Assembly: GCF_024461735.1 (NCBI RefSeq)
Contig: NZ_JANGAD010000002.1
Location: 434,001 to 498,000, forward strand
Direction of reading: 5' to 3'
DNA: 64,000 nucleotides
DNA from: Anaerotignum propionicum
GTDB taxonomy: Bacteria; Bacillota; Clostridia; Lachnospirales; Anaerotignaceae
Shown: positions 17,216 to 26,513 of the stretch, piece after piece
Numbering within the stretch: position 1 is the stretch's first letter
Layout of the letters: the number at the start of each line of letters is the position of its first letter
Translations under genes and position numbers: made by a program
The notes under the pieces: model-generated
Seen by the model: the letters and a program-made list of their open reading frames with translations, nothing else
What the model was told of the DNA's origin: nothing
Databases searched by the model: none

Positions 17216-17584
17216 TTGTTTAATAATTCAGTATTAATGTCGCAAAAAATGGCTGATTATTTATGGCAGAAACAGCAGGTTACTTTAAATAACATTGCAA
17301 ATGTTTCTACTCCCGGCTATAAAGCACAATATGTTACGTTTCAAGACGAATTAAAAAGTAAATTGGATTTTTATAATCAGGCAGGTGCAAGTAAGAAGAA
17401 GGCTGCTATTGAAGGGACTTCCTATCGTGTGCATACAAAGGCAGAAGAATCCAGCCGATTAGATGGTAATAATGTGAATATGGACGTTGAACAAGTGGAG
17501 CTTGCCAGTTCTTATATCCAATTCCAGATGGCAATTAATGATATCAACGGTGAATTTAATAGACTTCGCAGCGCGATGAAGTAA
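17216..17584 (+). CDS. flgB: flagellar basal-body rod protein FlgB
   Basis: Proximal rod subunit of the flagellum, exported by the flagellar type III apparatus. The N-terminal flagellar rod motif L-N-N-I-A-N-V-S-T-P-G-Y-K near residues 22-34 and the C-terminal helix with V-D-V-E-Q-like pairing (NMDVEQVELASSYIQFQ) are clear. The length of 122 residues is normal. The start is TTG at 17216 with AGAGGTG seven bases upstream, and the start peptide MFNNS matches family members. First gene of flgBC-fliEFGHIJ. Confidence 0.93.
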   Translation: MFNNSVLMSQKMADYLWQKQQVTLNNIANVSTPGYKAQYVTFQDELKSKLDFYNQAGASKKKAAIEGTSYRVHTKAEESSRLDGNNVNMDVEQVELASSYIQFQMAINDINGEFNRLRSAMK

Positions 17585-17602
17585 GAATTAGGAGGAATTT
17601 AG

Positions 17603-18046
17603 GTGGCTTTCTTAAATGCTATGAATATTAGTGCATCAGGCTTAACGGCTCAGCGAGCGAGGCTGGATGTAATTTCTGAGAATATTTCCAACGTGAGTAC
17701 AACAAGAACAGAAGGTGGAGAGCCCTACCGCAGAAGGACGGTGGTTTTTGAACCAAGGGGCAAAAGCAGCTTTCAAGAAATTTTCAGCAAAACTTCCCGT
17801 GGGGTAGCTTCCAATCAGGGGGGAGTTATTGTGAGTGAAATTAAAGAAGATGAAAGTCCTCTGAAATCCGTTTATGACCCAACCCATCCTGATGCAGATG
17901 AGAGTGGGTATGTTATGATGCCTAATGTAGACCTTTTAAAGGAAACCCTTGATGGCATGGAAGCATCAAGAGTATATGATGCAAATGTTACAGCTTTCAA
18001 TGCAATAAAAGCAATGGCGTCTAAGGGACTTGAGGTTGGCAAGTAA
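17603..18046 (+). CDS. flgC: flagellar basal-body rod protein FlgC
   Basis: Proximal rod protein. It has the rod motif S-A-S-G-L-T-A-Q-R-A-R-L-D-V-I-S-E-N-I-S near residues 10-29 and the C-terminal segment ASRVYDANVTAFNAIKAM typical of FlgC. 147 residues is the standard size. GTG 17603 follows AGGAGGA with good spacing, 18 bases after flgB. Confidence 0.94.
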   Translation: MAFLNAMNISASGLTAQRARLDVISENISNVSTTRTEGGEPYRRRTVVFEPRGKSSFQEIFSKTSRGVASNQGGVIVSEIKEDESPLKSVYDPTHPDADESGYVMMPNVDLLKETLDGMEASRVYDANVTAFNAIKAMASKGLEVGK

Positions 18047-18063
18047 AAAGTGGAGGTTAATTT

Positions 18064-18366
18064 ATGTCTATAACACCGATTAATAGATTGGAACCAATGC
18101 AATTTTTGGACCAATTAAATACTGATAATAAAACAAAGAGCACCCAATCTGATTTCAGAAGTATATTTTCAGAAGCGGTATCCAATGTGGTTGATAGCGA
18201 AACGGATTTGGCAAGGGAACAGTATTTATTTGCCACAGGGCAGTCTGAGGATACCCATACTTTGGGAATTGCATCCACCAAGGCACAAATTTCTGTGGAT
18301 TTATTGGTAACCTTGAGAAATAAAGCGTTGGAATCTTATAATGAACTCATGAGAATTAATCTTTGA
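18064..18366 (+). CDS. fliE: flagellar hook-basal body complex protein FliE
   Basis: Small adaptor that joins the MS ring to the rod. Size (100 residues), position between flgC and fliF, and the C-terminal pattern KAQISVDLLVTLRNKALESYNELMRI are diagnostic. ATG 18064 is preceded by GGAGG. A 71-base gap follows before fliF. Confidence 0.93.
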   Translation: MSITPINRLEPMQFLDQLNTDNKTKSTQSDFRSIFSEAVSNVVDSETDLAREQYLFATGQSEDTHTLGIASTKAQISVDLLVTLRNKALESYNELMRINL

Positions 18367-18437
18367 TATTATGGTACAGGGGCAAGGAAGATGTTGCCTT
18401 GAGGGGAAGAATATAGAATAGTAAGAGGGGTACAGTT

Positions 18438-20033
18438 TTGAATGAAAAAGTGAAAGAATTGCTTGAAAAGGGCAAGTATTTTTTGGGAAAAATAAACCCC
18501 AAAATCAGAAAATGGATACTGATCGGGGGAGTTTTGGTAATACTTTTTTCTGTGGGAATTGCTTTATTTCTGAATAATAAGCCTTATGAGACTCTTTTTA
18601 GCGGGTTAAACCAGCAGGAAGCCAGCGAAATTATGGAGAAGTTACAAGGCTTGGGCGTTGATTACAAATATGGTAATGATGGCGTGATTTATGTGCCAAA
18701 GGATCAAGAGGAAAAACTAAAGGCACAACTTGTATACGAAGGCTATCCTAAAAGTGGTTTTACATATGATATATTTAAAAATAATATCAGTATGACAACC
18801 ACTGATTTTGAAAAAAACAGCTATTTATTGTTTGAGCTGCAAAACAGAATGGGCGCTACCATTCGTCTGTTCCAAGGGGTGAAAGATGCCAAAGTAACCA
18901 TTGCTTTAGCTGAGGATCAGAAGTATGTTTTGAATGAAAATAGTGTGAAAAAAGCACAGGCATCGGTTGTTGTAATTATGAACGATGGCGGTTCTCCCAC
19001 CAGTGAACAGGTGAAGGGCATTCAAAGATTAGTCGCGAAGAGTATTCCTTCCATGGAACTGGCAGACGTGGTAGTATTAGACGGCAACGGCAATGATGTG
19101 TCACCAACGGGAGACAGTATTGACGGCGGTGCAAACAAGCTGAAGCTTGAATTTGAAAAGCATATGGACGATTCCATTCGTGCCAAAATACTGAACGTTT
19201 TGGCACCGATTTATGGTTCGGATAACGTGAAGGTTTCCGTAAGAACAACCGTTGATGTGGATAAAAAGATACAGGAAATTATAAATCATGCTACACCAAC
19301 AGAGGGTGCCGAAAAAGGCATTCCAGGTAAGGAATCCACCGGAGTTGAAATGGTGAAGGATGGAACAGCCGCAGGAGGGGTTCCCGGAACAGATTCCAAT
19401 GCGGAAGTACCCACTTATTCACAAGCAAAGGCAGATGGCTCCGAAACCTATTATAAACAGGAAAACAACATTGATTATTTAGTAAATCAGCTGAAAGAGC
19501 AGGTACAAATTGACTCGGGAAGCATTAAAGATATTTCTGTTTCCATAACCATTAACAGTGAATCTTTGGGGAACATCTCTCAAAGAGAGTTAAAGGGTCT
19601 GATTGGTAATGCAGCAGGTATCGAAAAAGCAAATCAGGATGATAAAATAGCCATTGTTGCTGCACCATTTTTTGGCAGCAAGGAAGCTCCGGTAACCCCT
19701 GATACTTTGGGACGGAATAACTGGATTATTATTGGAGCAATAGCATCAGGTGTATTTTTAATCATTTTGGTTACGATTCTTGTAATCATGAGCAAGAGAA
19801 GAAAGAAGAAGAAATTGATGGGCGCTGCAGATATACCTTTAACGCCTAGCATTTCTCCTGATGCATATTTGAAACAAATGAAACAGAAGCAACAAGAAGA
19901 TGCTGAAAACAAAATACTGAATCTGTCCAATGAGAAAGGTTTGGAACTGAAAAATAAGGTGCGGGAGCTTGCCGGAGAAAATCCGGAAATTTCGGCTCAA
20001 CTTATTAGAAACTGGTTAAAAGGGGGAGAATAA
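18438..20033 (+). CDS. fliF: flagellar MS-ring protein FliF
   Basis: Forms the membrane-embedded MS ring that supports rotor and export gate. Seen: first membrane helix at about residues 27-46, the secretin-like ring-building domain starting NKPYETLFSGLNQQEASEI, a linker rich in Gly/Thr/Lys around 285-340, a second membrane helix about 430-452, and a basic cytoplasmic tail ending with the FliG-binding sequence ENPEISAQLIRNWL. The length of 531 residues is standard. TTG 18438 is used behind AGAGGGG. Confidence 0.96.
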   Translation: MNEKVKELLEKGKYFLGKINPKIRKWILIGGVLVILFSVGIALFLNNKPYETLFSGLNQQEASEIMEKLQGLGVDYKYGNDGVIYVPKDQEEKLKAQLVYEGYPKSGFTYDIFKNNISMTTTDFEKNSYLLFELQNRMGATIRLFQGVKDAKVTIALAEDQKYVLNENSVKKAQASVVVIMNDGGSPTSEQVKGIQRLVAKSIPSMELADVVVLDGNGNDVSPTGDSIDGGANKLKLEFEKHMDDSIRAKILNVLAPIYGSDNVKVSVRTTVDVDKKIQEIINHATPTEGAEKGIPGKESTGVEMVKDGTAAGGVPGTDSNAEVPTYSQAKADGSETYYKQENNIDYLVNQLKEQVQIDSGSIKDISVSITINSESLGNISQRELKGLIGNAAGIEKANQDDKIAIVAAPFFGSKEAPVTPDTLGRNNWIIIGAIASGVFLIILVTILVIMSKRRKKKKLMGAADIPLTPSISPDAYLKQMKQKQQEDAENKILNLSNEKGLELKNKVRELAGENPEISAQLIRNWLKGGE

Positions 20034-20034
20034 G

Positions 20035-21045
20035 GTGGCGAAGGATAATGCAATAACTCCGGAACAAAAGGCTGCTGCGGTTGTTATCTCCCTTGGAGCA
20101 GAAAAAGCGGCGCAGGTTTATAAATATTTAACAGAGGATGAAGTGCAAAGATTAACCATTGAAGTGGCGAAATTAGGCTTTTTGCCGGCAGAAACCACGG
20201 AAGGGATTTTGGATGAATTTTATAAAAACTGCATGCTTCACAAGGTGGTTACAGAGGGTGGTATTGATTATGCCAGAAGTGTTTTAGAGAAAGCCTTTGG
20301 TGAGGATGTAGCCCATGCATTATTGGGTAAGGTGGAGAAGACCTTGAAAAGCAAGGTTTTCTCTTTCCTAAGTAAATATGATGATTTATCCATTTTTTCA
20401 ATACTGAACAATGAAAGACCACAAACCATTGCTTTGGTACTTTCCTATATGGATTCGGGCAGAGCGGCAAATATCATTGCAGGCTTGCCTGAGCAAAGAA
20501 AAATCAGCGTAGTAGAGGCTATTGCAAAAATGGACAGCGCGGCCCCTGAGGCCATGAAAATTGTTGAACAAGAAATTGAGAAAAAACTATCATCCGTAAT
20601 GACCACAGACTATACCAAAATTGGTGGTATTGATTATATTGCAGAAGTTATGAATTATGTGGACAGAGGCGATGAAAAATATATCTTTGATGAGCTGAGC
20701 AAGAAAGATGTTGAACTTGTTGAGGAAATTCGCAAGAAAATGTTCGTATTCGAAGATATCGTTGGTATGGACAACCTCTCTATTCAAAGAGTTATTCGTG
20801 AGGTTGATCAGAAAGACCTTGTTTATGCACTTAAGGGTGCTCAAGGCGAGGTTGCAAATGTTATGTTTGCGAATATGTCTGCTCGTATGACAGAAACCAT
20901 TAAATCTGAACTTGAAATTACAACCAATGTGCGTGTGAAGGATGTTGAAGATGCACAGCAGAGAATTGTTGCTGTGGTCAGAAAACTTGAAGATGCAGGC
21001 CAGATTGTAATTTCTAAGGGCGGAAAGGATGATATTATTGCATAA
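20035..21045 (+). CDS. fliG: flagellar motor switch protein FliG
   Basis: Rotor protein that interacts with the stator MotA and switch protein FliM. Residues 5-100 form the N-terminal FliF-binding domain (AAAVVISLGAEKAAQVYK). The middle domain has the EHPQ-equivalent region NERPQTIALVLSYM near 123. The C-terminal torque helix retains charged residues in LSKKDVELVEEIRKKMFVFED and IQRVIREVDQKDL. 336 residues. GTG 20035 starts two bases after the fliF stop, with GGGGGAG upstream. Confidence 0.97.
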   Translation: MAKDNAITPEQKAAAVVISLGAEKAAQVYKYLTEDEVQRLTIEVAKLGFLPAETTEGILDEFYKNCMLHKVVTEGGIDYARSVLEKAFGEDVAHALLGKVEKTLKSKVFSFLSKYDDLSIFSILNNERPQTIALVLSYMDSGRAANIIAGLPEQRKISVVEAIAKMDSAAPEAMKIVEQEIEKKLSSVMTTDYTKIGGIDYIAEVMNYVDRGDEKYIFDELSKKDVELVEEIRKKMFVFEDIVGMDNLSIQRVIREVDQKDLVYALKGAQGEVANVMFANMSARMTETIKSELEITTNVRVKDVEDAQQRIVAVVRKLEDAGQIVISKGGKDDIIA

Positions 21046-21904
21046 TGAGAAATCAATAAACTCCTTTCAATTTGACCAGTTTGGAAATGATACCCAAGAA
21101 GTAAAGCCTTCAAACAAAGCTGGAGCTGAGATTGTATTACCAAATTTTGAAAAAGAGCTCGTAGAGCATACAATGAACGTCGGAGGAATGCAAGATGGGG
21201 AAGGCGAGAACAACGACAAATCAGAAGAAAACGCACTTCTTTTAAAAGAACTTCAAAAGAGAGAGGCCCAGCTTCTGGAAAAAGAAAATAAAATCATCAA
21301 AGAGGCCAACCAACAGGCAGAGGAAATCATAGGACAAGCTCAGATTGAGGCAGAAAGAATCAAAGAAGATGTTTTTGAGCAAGCCTCTCAGGAGGGCTAT
21401 CAAGAGGGCTATGAAAAGGCATATCAAGAGCATAAGGAAAAAATGGATGAGGAAGCGGCAGTTTTTCTTCTTCAACTAAGAGATCTGATTCAGACCTTTG
21501 AAATGGAAAAAAATCAGCTGATTTCCCAAAATATTGATGAGCTGAAAGAGTTGGCAATTTCCATTGCAGAAAAGGTAATACAAATTAGTTTAAAAACCAG
21601 CGGGGAGATTATTAAAAAGATGATTATAACCGCAACAAATAAAATGAAACTGAAAGAATGGGCGAAGATTTATATTTCTAAAAATGATTCGGCATTAATT
21701 ATTGAGTCAAACGCGGACTTGCTAGAAGCCATATCCCATTTGTCAGAGCATATTAAAATTGTGGTAATGGAAGACTCTGCCCCAGGTACTTGTATTATTG
21801 AACTGCCGGATCAAATTATTGATGCCAGTGCAAGTACCCAAATTGAGAATATCAGGGCGATTATGAAGAGTGCCGGAAAGCTCGGAGGGAATGATATTGT
21901 TTAA
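21029..21904 (+). CDS. fliH: flagellar assembly protein FliH
   Basis: Regulator and anchor of the export ATPase FliI. A long charged coiled coil spans roughly residues 65-155, with the G/A-rich QEGYQEGYEKAYQEHK repeat typical of FliH at about 123-142. The C-terminal domain (ELAISIAEKVIQISL onward) matches the V-type ATPase E-subunit-like fold. It overlaps the end of fliG by 17 bases and the start of fliI. The first 60 residues are poorly conserved, so the exact start is less certain. Confidence 0.88.
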   Translation: MILLHNEKSINSFQFDQFGNDTQEVKPSNKAGAEIVLPNFEKELVEHTMNVGGMQDGEGENNDKSEENALLLKELQKREAQLLEKENKIIKEANQQAEEIIGQAQIEAERIKEDVFEQASQEGYQEGYEKAYQEHKEKMDEEAAVFLLQLRDLIQTFEMEKNQLISQNIDELKELAISIAEKVIQISLKTSGEIIKKMIITATNKMKLKEWAKIYISKNDSALIIESNADLLEAISHLSEHIKIVVMEDSAPGTCIIELPDQIIDASASTQIENIRAIMKSAGKLGGNDIV

Positions 21905-23198
21905 CGAATTGGTGGATGTCATAAAACGCTCTAATACCATAAGCCATATTGGGAAAATTGAAAATATTGTGGGTATGGCAATTGAGGCCTCCGGCAGAAA
22001 AGCCAGCATTGGTGAAATCAGTATGATTTATAACGAAAGCGAGAAAAGACAGATTATGGCTGAAACCGTTGGCTTTCGGGATGATCGTATTTTGCTGATG
22101 CCCTACGAAAGCATGAAAGGAGTTTCTGCGGGAACCTTTGTTAAAAATACAAATGAGTGTTTAAAAATACCCGTAGGGGAGTTTTTGCAGGGGCGGATTA
22201 TAGATGCCTTGGGAAGACCCATGGATGACTTAGGTGAAATTAAAACAAATCAGTATTTCCCTGTGGACAGCATCGCAACGAATCCGTTGACCAGACCCCC
22301 TATTCAGGAAAAGATGGAGTTTGGAGTACGGGCCATTGACGGACTGCTTACCATCGGCAAGGGGCAAAGAATGGGTATCTTTGCAGGAAGTGGCGTAGGT
22401 AAAAGTACCCTTTTGGGTATGCTTGCAAAAAATGTAAAGACAGATATAAACGTAATTGCATTAGTGGGAGAGCGTGGAAGAGAAGTTCGAGAATTCATCG
22501 AAAGAGACTTAGGAGAAGAGGGACTGAAACGCTCTGTTTTGGTTGTTGCTACCTCAGACCAATCTGCTATGCTTCGTATGAAGTGCCCAATGGTTGCCAC
22601 TGCAATTGCAGAATACTTCAAAAATCAAGGTAAAGATGTATTGCTTATGATGGACTCCCTTACTCGTTTTGCTATGGCACAAAGAGAAATAGGTTTGGCC
22701 ATTGGAGAACCACCCATTGCCAGAGGATATACTCCTTCCATCTATGCAGAAATGCCAAAGCTGCTGGAGCGAACAGGCAACTTCAAGGAAGGCTCCATCA
22801 CAGGAATTTATACGGTACTGGTGGAAGGGGATGACACTAATGACCCCATCGCCGATACGGTAAGAGGTATTATTGATGGTCATATTGTTCTGTCAAGAAA
22901 ATTGGCAAACGGAAATCATTTCCCAGCTATTGATGTGAATGCAAGCATTTCAAGACTTATGAGTGCCATAGCCGATCAGGGTCATTTAGAACTGGCTTCA
23001 AAACTAAGAGATATTCTTAGTATTTATGAGAAGAACAGTGACTTAATTTCTATTGGTGCTTATAAGCATGGAACAAACCATAAGCTGGATTTTGCTATTT
23101 CGAAGATTGATAAAATCAATGCATTTTTGAAACAGGGAGTAAATGAGAAATTTACCCTAGAGGATACGGTAAAACAAATGGAAGATATTTTAAAATAA
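21897..23198 (+). CDS. fliI: flagellum-specific export ATPase FliI
   Basis: ATPase of the flagellar type III export system, related to F1-beta. Walker A is GSGVGKST near residue 164, the catalytic Glu lies in GERGREVREF, Walker B is VLLMMDSLTRFA, and the family signature PPIARGYTPSIYAEMPKLLER is present. About 433 residues. GGAGGG at 21884-21889 sits seven bases before TTG 21897, which gives M-F-N-E-L; ATG 21891 and GTG 21870 are in-frame alternatives with worse spacing. Confidence 0.95.
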   Translation: MFNELVDVIKRSNTISHIGKIENIVGMAIEASGRKASIGEISMIYNESEKRQIMAETVGFRDDRILLMPYESMKGVSAGTFVKNTNECLKIPVGEFLQGRIIDALGRPMDDLGEIKTNQYFPVDSIATNPLTRPPIQEKMEFGVRAIDGLLTIGKGQRMGIFAGSGVGKSTLLGMLAKNVKTDINVIALVGERGREVREFIERDLGEEGLKRSVLVVATSDQSAMLRMKCPMVATAIAEYFKNQGKDVLLMMDSLTRFAMAQREIGLAIGEPPIARGYTPSIYAEMPKLLERTGNFKEGSITGIYTVLVEGDDTNDPIADTVRGIIDGHIVLSRKLANGNHFPAIDVNASISRLMSAIADQGHLELASKLRDILSIYEKNSDLISIGAYKHGTNHKLDFAISKIDKINAFLKQGVNEKFTLEDTVKQMEDILK

Positions 23199-23230
23199 AC
23201 CTAGGCTGTTTTTTGATATGGAGGATTAAA

Positions 23231-23662
23231 ATGAAAAAGTTTAGTTTTCAGCTTGAGTCTGTTATGAATTTTAAAAACCAGCGGCTGGAAAACAAGAAAG
23301 CAGAACATGCCAATATCATTGCAATGGTGAATGAGCAAACTGTAAAAATCGATTCACTTTTGGGTAAATTTCAGGGTATAAATCTAGAGTTTAATCAAAA
23401 AAAGATGGCGGGAATTTCTATTATTGAGGCCATGGAATATTCGGGGTTTTTGTACAAGCTTGAGGTGGAAATACAAAAGGAAAAGAGGCACCTTGAGGTT
23501 TTACAGAGAAGAGAAGAGGAAAAAAGGGCAGAGGTAGTTGAAGTGAAGATAGAGACCTCTACTTTAGAGAAATTGAAAGAAAAAAAGCTGGAACAATATA
23601 ACAAAGAAGTGCAAAAAAGTGAAGAGTTATTTATTGAAGAATTTGTATCTAGAAATTTATAA
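23231..23662 (+). CDS. fliJ: flagellar export protein FliJ
   Basis: Small coiled-coil chaperone escort that acts like the central stalk of the FliI ATPase. The protein is 143 residues, nearly all helical and highly charged, with the FliJ-type start F-S-F-Q-L-E-S-V-M-N-F-K. Recognition rests on this and on its place after fliI. ATG 23231 follows GGAGG by six bases. It is the last gene before a terminator. Confidence 0.88.
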   Translation: MKKFSFQLESVMNFKNQRLENKKAEHANIIAMVNEQTVKIDSLLGKFQGINLEFNQKKMAGISIIEAMEYSGFLYKLEVEIQKEKRHLEVLQRREEEKRAEVVEVKIETSTLEKLKEKKLEQYNKEVQKSEELFIEEFVSRNL

Positions 23663-23676
23663 AAGATAAAAAGACT

Positions 23677-23716
23677 ATCCCCTAAAATGCGAAAGCTGAT
23701 TTATGGGGATTTTTTT
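23677..23716 (+). terminator. terminator after fliJ
   Basis: ATCCCC pairs with GGGGAT, extended by TAAA/TTTA around one bulged base, and is followed by seven T residues. The complementary strand also shows a T-rich tail, so it may serve the minus-strand gene at 23793 too. Confidence 0.75.
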
Positions 23717-23792
23717 ATGGAAATAGAAGGCTGTTGCATCTTTTGTTTGCCAAGCTTTCCATCTTGTCGAGATTGGAGAATCAGGGGCGAAG

Positions 23793-23960
23793 CTAATCCA
23801 TATTTCTAAGGACAATTGATACAAAGGAAAACAAGAAAACTGTAAGGATAAAAATATGGCCTGCTACCGGTTTATCGTCCTTTATTTGTCTTAGCATGTG
23901 AACATATATGGGGAAAACGAAAATGGACAGAATGACACAAAGTATATGTAGAAATGTCAA
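23793..23960 (-). CDS. unknown 55-residue membrane protein with two helices
   Basis: Minus-strand frame starting with TTG at 23960, eight bases after a perfect AGGAGG (23969-23974). The protein has two hydrophobic segments, residues about 2-20 (TFLHILCVILSIFVFPIYV) and 35-50 (HIFILTVFLFSFVSIV), separated by a charged loop RQIKDDKP. That is a tidy two-pass membrane topology, which is unlikely by chance in a non-coding stretch. No family recognised. The neighbours are the flagellar operon (opposite strand) and the initiator tRNA (same strand, upstream). Confidence 0.6.
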   Translation of the reverse strand: MTFLHILCVILSIFVFPIYVHMLRQIKDDKPVAGHIFILTVFLFSFVSIVLRNMD

Positions 23961-24176
23961 ATGACGAACCTCCTAATTATCTGTTTTGTAAGCTGAATGA
24001 GGATGAAGCTAAGTTCATACTTCTTTCTCAAAAGCCCTTATCTTGTTATCTTATACGTTCTATCTTATTCTTAATTTATAGAGTCTTTTCATATTAGATT
24101 ATCAGCCAAGCAAGGATGCGTCAATGAATTTTGAAATAATTTACATATTTTAAAGAAAACATAAAAAAATCAATGC

Positions 24177-24211
24177 AAAAAAACACCCCTAGAACCTTGC
24201 ATTCTAGGGGG
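24177..24211 (-). terminator. terminator of the initiator tRNA gene
   Basis: On the minus strand CCCCTAGAA pairs with TTCTAGGGG, followed by TG and a run of seven T residues. It lies just past the tRNA 3' end. Confidence 0.9.
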
Positions 24212-24217
24212 TTATCA

Positions 24218-24291
<74 letters not shown>

Positions 24292-24370
24292 GCAAAATAT
24301 GGATTTGAAACCATCTCGTTCATTATATGCCTATTGAAAGAGTTTGTCAACAAAACCTTTCAAACAAATT

Positions 24371-25084
24371 TCACACATAATCTTTATATTTCGACTCCAG
24401 TGCTTTTTTTCTGTCTTTCCAATCGGGCATTAAGGTACTTAACATAGCATAAAAATCATTTCCATGATTGCGATAAAGGAAATGTATCAGCTCATGGAGG
24501 ATAACCTGTTCAATGCATTCTTCCGGTGCTTTCATCAATTGTAAATTCAGGCGAATGGTTTTTCCCGTTGTGGTGCAACTTCCCCAAAGTGTCTTCATAT
24601 TTCTAATTTGAATCACAGGGCGAGAAATGCCATAGGGCTCTACCAAAGGATAAATGCGAGACATAATTTCCTCAAATTTAACTTTTGCTTGTTCCTTCAA
24701 CCAATGCAGATACTCCTCCCACAAAGCATTTTCTGTGATGTGCTGGGAAGTCATAGAAATGGTCTCCCCAAGTAACTCTATTTTTGCAGGACCTTCTGCT
24801 AATTCCAAGCTATAGGCCTTACCAAGATAATAAAGGGTTTTTCCCTCATAAAAACCGATAGGGGGTATACTTTGACGTAGTTTTTCTATTTCTGCAAGAT
24901 GGGTGATGATCCAGTCTGATTTTGATTCAACAAATTCTTTTATAATTGCAAGGGGGACATTTTTTGCAGCAGAAACAACAACCTTTCCATGCTTGTTTAC
25001 ACGAAGGTTAATATATCTGACTTCCTTACGAATTAGCTCAAATTCTATTTTTATGCTTCCATATTGCACTGTGTGTGTATACAT
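24371..25084 (-). CDS. YgjP-like M48-type metallopeptidase domain protein
   Basis: 237-residue DUF45/YgjP family protein. The zinc motif HELIH (near residue 192) with the later RNHG and a preceding MKTLWGSC segment are the signature of this family. E. coli YgjP has been associated with UTP pyrophosphatase activity, while the fold is that of SprT/M48 peptidases, so the reaction here is uncertain. AGGAG lies seven bases upstream of ATG 25084. It is a single-gene unit on the minus strand. Confidence 0.87.
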   Translation of the reverse strand: MYTHTVQYGSIKIEFELIRKEVRYINLRVNKHGKVVVSAAKNVPLAIIKEFVESKSDWIITHLAEIEKLRQSIPPIGFYEGKTLYYLGKAYSLELAEGPAKIELLGETISMTSQHITENALWEEYLHWLKEQAKVKFEEIMSRIYPLVEPYGISRPVIQIRNMKTLWGSCTTTGKTIRLNLQLMKAPEECIEQVILHELIHFLYRNHGNDFYAMLSTLMPDWKDRKKALESKYKDYV

Positions 25085-25163
25085 TGGAATTCTCCTTTTG
25101 TTTAAGCGATGTTACATATCTATTTTACACACATAGAATCAGATTGTCCATACCTGGAAAATG

Positions 25164-25200
25164 AAGGTATATATACGAATTGTTCTTATATATACACCTT
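25164..25200. repeat. long AT-rich inverted repeat
   Basis: AAGGTATATATA and TATATATACACCTT are complementary apart from one extra base, with an 11-base centre. It lies in the shared upstream region of the YgjP gene and the TRAP operon. It has no T-run, so it is more likely an operator or a cruciform than a terminator. The rest of the gap 25085-25508 is plain AT-rich DNA plus the promoter below. Confidence 0.45.
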
Positions 25201-25417
25201 TTCATTAAAAAATTATAAAAATTCATTAAAACGATAGAAAAAGATAATAAATTAGAAGAAAGGAAGCACATGGGTAAGTATTGAAATTAAGTATAATTAA
25301 TTAAGTTTTGTATGAAAATTAATAAATTATATGAATGGAATACTATGTTTTTTTATAGAAAATATTAAAAAAATTAATTGAATGCCAGAAATATAAAGGA
25401 AAACTATGAATTTTGCA

Positions 25418-25446
25418 TTGAAGTATATATCTATATATGATAAAAT
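25418..25446 (+). promoter_or_regulatory. putative TRAP operon promoter
   Basis: TTGAAG (25418-25423) and TAAAAT (25441-25446) are exactly 17 bases apart, with TG just before the -10. The start codon of the first gene lies about 60 bases on. Confidence 0.55.
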
Positions 25447-25508
25447 GTAAATTGTATATAAATGAAAAATATTGCATAAAGCGAAAAAAGGGATAAGGAG
25501 ATGGGTAA

Positions 25509-26513
25509 ATGAAAAAAAGATTGGCAACTTTAACAGCTTTGGCTGTAACTGCAATGATGGCATTCACAGGCTGTGGCGGCGGCAATAATAAGCCTGCTGA
25601 GGAGACCGGTACTGACAAGCCCGCAGGCGGTGCAGTTGAATTGACATTAGGCACTGGTGGTACTACCGGCACTTATTATGCAGTTGGCGGAACAATGTCT
25701 ACTGTATTGAATAATGCCATGGAAAACGTTAATCTGAAGGTTGTTTCCACAGGTGCATCCAAAGCCAATATTTTAGATATCGACGATAAGGTTTCTGATG
25801 TTGCAATCGTTCAGAATGATGTAATGTACTATGCCTTCAATGGTACAGATCTTTTTGCAGCAGAAGGAAAATTCGAAACATTTTCTGCAGTTGCAGGTAT
25901 TTATGATGAGACTTGCCAAATTATCGCAGGTTCCAATATTACCAGCATTGCTGATTTAAAGGGAAAAACAGTAAACGTTGGTGACGCAGGCAGCGGTGTT
26001 GAGTTTAATGCAACACAGATTTTAGCAGCTTATGGCCTTGACATTAACAAGGACATCAATAAAGTAAACGGCAGCTTTGGTGATGCCGCTGACTCTATTA
26101 AAGATGGTAAAATTGATGCGGCATTCATTACAGCAGGTGCACCTACCACAGCTGTAGTTGATTTGGCAATTTCTAAGAGCATCAACTTATTAACCATTGA
26201 TGATGAGCACGCTACGGCATTAATTGAACAATATCCTTTCTATACAAAAACAGTTATTCCAGGTGGAACTTATAATGGTGTAAAAGACGATGTTCAGACA
26301 TTAAGTGTTCGTGCAACCTTGATTGCTTCAAATGATACATCTGAAGATACCATTTATGAACTGACAAAAGCGCTCTTTGAAAATAAAGATGCACTGGCAA
26401 GCAGCAATGCTAAATTTGCAGAATTGGATCCAGCTTTAGCAGTACAGGGCATTTCCGTTCCTTTCCATCCCGGTGCTGAGAAATACTTTAAAGAAATTGG
26501 TGTTAAAAACTAA
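25509..26513 (+). CDS. TAXI-family TRAP transporter solute-binding lipoprotein
   Basis: Extracytoplasmic receptor of a TRAP transporter. The signal peptide ends in a lipobox FTGC with Cys22 as lipidation site, followed by a Gly/Lys/Glu linker. The mature domain starts with the TAXI hallmark LTLGTGGTTGTYYAVGG and continues with SKANILDI and ADLKGKTVNVGDAGSG. 334 residues. The substrate cannot be told; characterised TAXI receptors bind glutamate, glutamine or related acids. First gene of a three-gene operon with its own promoter. Confidence 0.93.
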   Translation: MKKRLATLTALAVTAMMAFTGCGGGNNKPAEETGTDKPAGGAVELTLGTGGTTGTYYAVGGTMSTVLNNAMENVNLKVVSTGASKANILDIDDKVSDVAIVQNDVMYYAFNGTDLFAAEGKFETFSAVAGIYDETCQIIAGSNITSIADLKGKTVNVGDAGSGVEFNATQILAAYGLDINKDINKVNGSFGDAADSIKDGKIDAAFITAGAPTTAVVDLAISKSINLLTIDDEHATALIEQYPFYTKTVIPGGTYNGVKDDVQTLSVRATLIASNDTSEDTIYELTKALFENKDALASSNAKFAELDPALAVQGISVPFHPGAEKYFKEIGVKN

